Shown here in pieces: positions 18,705 through 21,448 of a stretch of DNA of 21,448 nt. Below the pieces are notes generated by a model that saw only the letters and a list, made by a program, of their open reading frames with translations, was not told the origin of the DNA and made no database searches. Made by a program: the position numbers and the translations under genes. Source of the stretch: Bacillota bacterium (lineage in GTDB: Bacteria; Bacillota; Sulfobacillia; JAJZYS01; JAJYTV01); the NCBI GenBank assembly GCA_021810725.1, contig JAJZIE010000011.1, positions 1 through 21,448 of the forward strand, in the 5' to 3' direction. How positions within the stretch are numbered: position 1 is the first letter of the stretch; each line of letters opens with the position of its first letter.

Positions 18705-19604
18705 GTGCTAGCCGGTCCCCAGCCAACCATCGCTTCCGGGGCGACGGCCACGAGGTCATCGACGCCCTGGAGGCGCCTGCTGCACCATCCGCTCGTCTGG
18801 AGCGGGCTGGCCATCCTGCTCTTTCTGCTCCTCTTCGCGTTCGTCGCGCCGATCTTCTACCACAAGGACGTCAACACGGTGAACGTCGCGCAGATGTTCA
18901 TGCCGCCGAGCCACGCCTATCCGCTCGGGACCGACGCCCTGGGCGAGAACGAGCTTGGCCAGTTGATGATCGGGGGCCAGGTTCCGATCTGGACCGGCTT
19001 CCTCGCGGCCTTCGCCGCGACCGTCCTGGGGGTTGCGGTGGGCATCGCGGGCGGCCTGGGCGGACGCCTTCTCGATGGCGTCATGATGCGGCTCGCGGAC
19101 GGCGTGCTCGGCGTGCCCCAGGTGGTCGCGATCCTGCTGATCGAGAGCATTTTCGGCATCCACATCGGCCTGCTTGTGCTGGTGTTCGTCCTGACCGCCT
19201 GGCCTTTGACGGCCAGGGTGATGCGGGCAGAAACGCTGGCGCTGCGGGTCACGCCGTTCATCGAGGCGGCGCGCGCCGAAGGGTCGCAGCCGTGGCGCAT
19301 CCTCCTGCGGCATGTGCTGCCGAATCTCTTCGACGCGCTCGTCGCGACCTTCCAGACCCAGTTCACGAACGCCGTGCTCGTCCTGGCGATCGCGTCGTTC
19401 GTCGGCGCCGGCATGGGGGCGCCGTGGAACTGGGGCTCGATGATCTACGAGAACCAGGACGCTCTCCTGGCGGGGCAGTGGTGGCTGATCGTCCTGCCCG
19501 GCGCCCTCTTCGCGCTGCTCGTCGTCTCCGTCTACCTGATCGGCGAGGGGCTGCGCGCGGCTTTCAACCCGCAGGCCGAGCTGCGCCGGGAGGCGGCGTC
19601 GTGA
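18705..19604 (+). CDS. Oligopeptide/dipeptide-type ABC permease, DppC-like
   Basis: 299 residues from GTG 18705, which follows GGAGGTAGCCTT. The N-terminus is polar up to about residue 25, as in DppC/OppC, followed by the first membrane segment and an extracytoplasmic part with YPLGTDALGENELGQLM, the 'hplGTD..GrD..srl' hallmark of the C-type permeases. The cytoplasmic EAA loop EAARAEGSQPWRILLRHVLP touches the ATPase. Six membrane segments are likely. With the next gene it forms the permease heterodimer for peptides, nickel or related solutes. The genes for binding protein and ATPases are not in the window. The stop overlaps the next start as GTGA. Confidence 0.9.
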   Translation: MLAGPQPTIASGATATRSSTPWRRLLHHPLVWSGLAILLFLLLFAFVAPIFYHKDVNTVNVAQMFMPPSHAYPLGTDALGENELGQLMIGGQVPIWTGFLAAFAATVLGVAVGIAGGLGGRLLDGVMMRLADGVLGVPQVVAILLIESIFGIHIGLLVLVFVLTAWPLTARVMRAETLALRVTPFIEAARAEGSQPWRILLRHVLPNLFDALVATFQTQFTNAVLVLAIASFVGAGMGAPWNWGSMIYENQDALLAGQWWLIVLPGALFALLVVSVYLIGEGLRAAFNPQAELRREAAS

Positions 19605-20524
19605 GGGGGCTCCTCGGCTACCTGGCGGGCCGCCTCGTGCAGGTTGTCCTGACCCTGCTCGGCGTCAGCCTGGTGACGTTCGCCCTGGTGCACGCCATGC
19701 CGGGCAATCTCGCGCAAGAGATGCTCGGCCGGCAGGCGACGCCCGAACGCGTTCGCCAGTTGACGGCCCTCCTCGGCATCGATCAGCCGCTTCCCGTCCA
19801 ATACGTGCGCTGGCTCGGCGTCCTCGTGTCGCCAGCGGAACTGCGCGGCCTGGGCGCGATCACGGTGCCGACGCTTGAACTGCTTGGCCTCGCCGGCGGC
19901 ATCGCGCTCTTCGTGGCGCTGGCCTTGGCGAGTCTGCAGGCCCGCCTGCGCGGCAGTTTCCTGGACCGCCTGCTCGGCATCGTCACCTACGCGCTCTACA
20001 CGCTGCCGTCCTTCTGGGTCGGGCTGATGCTGCTCTGGTGGTTCGCGGACTGGCTGCTCTGGCTGCCGGCCACTGGCCCGCAGCCGGCGGGGCAGAGCGT
20101 GGCGAGCTGGTGGCTGCGCATGATCCTGCCGGTGGTGACGCTGGTCCTGGCCACCGTGGCGAGCTGGTCGACGCTGTTCCGTGCGGCGATCGAGGACGCC
20201 CTGCGTTCGGACTACGTGCGGACGGCCAGGGCGAAGGGCCTCTCGGATCGGCAGGTGCTGCGGCGCCACGCGCTGCGGCCGGCCGCGCTGCCGGTGATCA
20301 CGGTGGTGGGCATGTCGCTGCCGACGATGTTCAACAACGTCGTGGCGATCGAGCTCGTCTTCGCCATGACAGGGCTCGGCAGCACGCTGGTCAGCGCGGT
20401 GTGGGGGCTGCAGTACGGCACGGCGGGCTACCTCGTGCTGGTCATCGCCGCCGTGACGGCCCTGGGCAGCCTGCTCGCGGACGTCCTCTACGCGTTCGCG
20501 GATCCGCGCATCCAGTTCGCCTAG
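19601..20524 (+). CDS. Oligopeptide/dipeptide-type ABC permease, DppB-like
   Basis: 307 residues from GTG 19601, with GGGAGG 8 bases upstream inside the dppC-like gene. YLAGRLVQVVLTLLGVSLVTFALVHAMPG is the typical N-terminal helix of B-type permeases, and the EAA loop is RTARAKGLSDRQVLRRHALRPAALPV. The end MTGLGSTLVSAVWGLQYGTAGYLVLVIA and a final FADPRIQF match DppB/OppB. The usual extracytoplasmic 'GDLG.S' region is shortened to RGLGAITVPTLEL. Gene order is C then B, the reverse of the common Dpp/Opp arrangement. A strong terminator follows 36 bases after the stop. Confidence 0.9.
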   Translation: MRGLLGYLAGRLVQVVLTLLGVSLVTFALVHAMPGNLAQEMLGRQATPERVRQLTALLGIDQPLPVQYVRWLGVLVSPAELRGLGAITVPTLELLGLAGGIALFVALALASLQARLRGSFLDRLLGIVTYALYTLPSFWVGLMLLWWFADWLLWLPATGPQPAGQSVASWWLRMILPVVTLVLATVASWSTLFRAAIEDALRSDYVRTARAKGLSDRQVLRRHALRPAALPVITVVGMSLPTMFNNVVAIELVFAMTGLGSTLVSAVWGLQYGTAGYLVLVIAAVTALGSLLADVLYAFADPRIQFA

Positions 20525-20559
20525 CGGCGCCTCCGCGGAGCGCCGCGCGCAAGCCTGGC

Positions 20560-20603
20560 ACAGCAAAAGGACCGGCCCGCGCGGGGGCCGGTCCTTTTGC
20601 TGT
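20560..20603. terminator. Bidirectional intrinsic terminator
   Basis: A perfect 19-bp inverted repeat (20560-20578 and 20585-20603) with a 6-base loop GCGCGG. The stem has a GC core and AAAA/TTTT near its base, giving a T-run on both strands. It lies between the convergent permease and peptidase genes and can end both transcripts. Confidence 0.9.
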
Positions 20604-20610
20604 CTACGGC

Positions 20611-21448
20611 TCAGTCTTCGCGCAGATAGGCGACCGCGAGGCGCGCCGTTGCGAGGAGTGCGTCCTCGTGCGTGCGCTCGTGGGTGTGGCTCGCGTCGAC
20701 GCCCGGCCCGAACAGCCCGATGCGCACGTCGCGTCCGCTGCGGGCCGCGGCGGTGGCGTCCGAGGCGTAGTACGGGTAGACGTCCTGGACGTACGGGAGA
20801 CCCTCGGCTTCGGCCAGCGCGACGAGGCGCTGGCGGACGCTGAAGTCGTAGGGGCCGCCACTGTCCTTGGCGCAGATCGTGACGTGGTGCTCGTCCGATG
20901 CCTGTCCCGCTCCGACCGCCGCCATGTCGACGGCAACGATCTCGTCGACCTCCTCGGGAATGCCGGCCGGCGCACCTTGCCCGACCTCCTCGTAGACGCT
21001 GAAGTGGAGGTAGGTGGTACGCGGCGGAGCCGCTCCGCCCGCCACCTCGCGCGCTGCAGCGAGGAGGGCCGCAGCGCAGGCCTTGTCGTCGAGGAAGCGG
21101 GACTTGACGAAGCCGCTCGGCGTGACCTGCGCGCGCGGGTCGAGGACGACGAAGTCGCCGGGGCGCACGCCGGCGGCGAGGGCGTCATCGCGGCTCTGGA
21201 CGCTGCGGTCCAGGCGAAGGCGCATCTCCTGCCAGGTCCGCTTCTGCTCTTCGTAGCGCGGGCCGAAGACGTGCGTCGACGCGCATTCGGGGAGGATGGT
21301 GCCGCTGATCGGACCCGCCGCGGTCCAGACCTCGACGTAGGCCCCGTCGCAGGAAGGGGCCGGCAGGCCGCCGACAGGGCTCAGGCGCAGCCGTCCGTCC
21401 GCCATGACCTCGGCGACGACCGCCGCGAGGGTGTCGACGTGCGCGGTG
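20611..21448 (-). CDS. M42 family metallopeptidase (5' end outside the window)
   Basis: About 279 C-terminal residues are visible; the reading frame is open to the right edge. The first visible segment TAHVDTLAAVVAEV contains the His-x-Asp metal-binding pair of M42 (glutamyl aminopeptidase/tetrahedral aminopeptidase) enzymes, so the usual 60 or so N-terminal residues are missing. Also seen are SRFLDDKACAAALL with the bridging Asp, SVYEEVGQGA with the catalytic Glu and a ligand Glu, IVAVDMA with the ligand Asp, and SHTHERTHEDAL with the final His. All metal ligands of the di-zinc or di-cobalt site appear present. The PDZ-like insertion domain of the family lies between the first His and FLDDK (GTILPECASTHVF region). 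It cleaves N-terminal residues from peptides in the cytoplasm, which fits the peptide permeases next door. Confidence 0.9.
   Translation of the reverse strand, partial: TAHVDTLAAVVAEVMADGRLRLSPVGGLPAPSCDGAYVEVWTAAGPISGTILPECASTHVFGPRYEEQKRTWQEMRLRLDRSVQSRDDALAAGVRPGDFVVLDPRAQVTPSGFVKSRFLDDKACAAALLAAAREVAGGAAPPRTTYLHFSVYEEVGQGAPAGIPEEVDEIVAVDMAAVGAGQASDEHHVTICAKDSGGPYDFSVRQRLVALAEAEGLPYVQDVYPYYASDATAAARSGRDVRIGLFGPGVDASHTHERTHEDALLATARLAVAYLRED

Overview
This is a GC-rich (roughly 70%), gene-dense bacterial window of 21.4 kb with no mobile elements, tRNA, rRNA or CRISPR arrays. Shine-Dalgarno sequences are strong (AGGAGG-like), and many genes start with TTG or GTG. The amino-acid-binding protein is a lipoprotein with a Ser/Thr-rich tether after the lipobox. 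Together these suggest a GC-rich Gram-positive-type lineage, such as a deep-branching Bacillota, or possibly Chloroflexota or Actinomycetota. This is inference; there is no marker gene to settle it.

Layout. (1) 1-3657, plus strand: the C-terminal end of a dihydrolipoamide dehydrogenase, a flavoprotein of the HpaB/4-hydroxybutyryl-CoA dehydratase superfamily, a Leu/Phe/Val-type amino acid dehydrogenase and a classical SDR. (2) 3822-10514, plus strand: a branched-chain-type amino acid ABC transporter (binding protein, LivH, a LivM-LivG fusion, LivF), then a ureohydrolase-like enzyme and an ornithine cyclodeaminase/mu-crystallin-family enzyme. (3) 10614-11609, minus strand: a second member of the cyclodeaminase family, converging on the first. 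(4) 11740-14139, plus strand: a YigZ/IMPACT protein, a beta-hydroxyacid dehydrogenase and a PfkB kinase. (5) 14144-15937, minus strand: a CRP/FNR regulator and a PLP-dependent dehydratase. (6) 16072-17399, plus strand: a second PLP dehydratase and an RDD membrane protein. (7) 17462-18534: a small redox group made of a SelW/Rdx selenoprotein with an in-frame UGA, a glutaredoxin-like protein and thiol peroxidase. (8) 18705-20524: two oligopeptide-type permeases, then a perfect 19-bp bidirectional terminator and an M42 peptidase that runs off the right edge.

Most of the window reads as an amino-acid and peptide uptake and catabolism region: import (Liv, Dpp-like), peptide cleavage (M42), oxidative deamination (amino acid dehydrogenase), 2-oxoacid oxidation (Lpd), PLP-dependent deamination and imine/guanidino chemistry.

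The most interesting observations are these. A hidden selenoprotein gene, which ordinary gene calling would break at its UGA, has a plausible SECIS hairpin, its own promoter and redox neighbours. Three GTCCA-WW-TGGAC operator-like sites lie 20-22 bp apart upstream of the crp-like promoter. The ureohydrolase has Cys where the family has a metal-binding Asp. The AbfD-like flavoprotein lacks the Fe-S ligands. A hairpin around the yigZ stop codon would bring a distant Shine-Dalgarno to the right distance from the next start.
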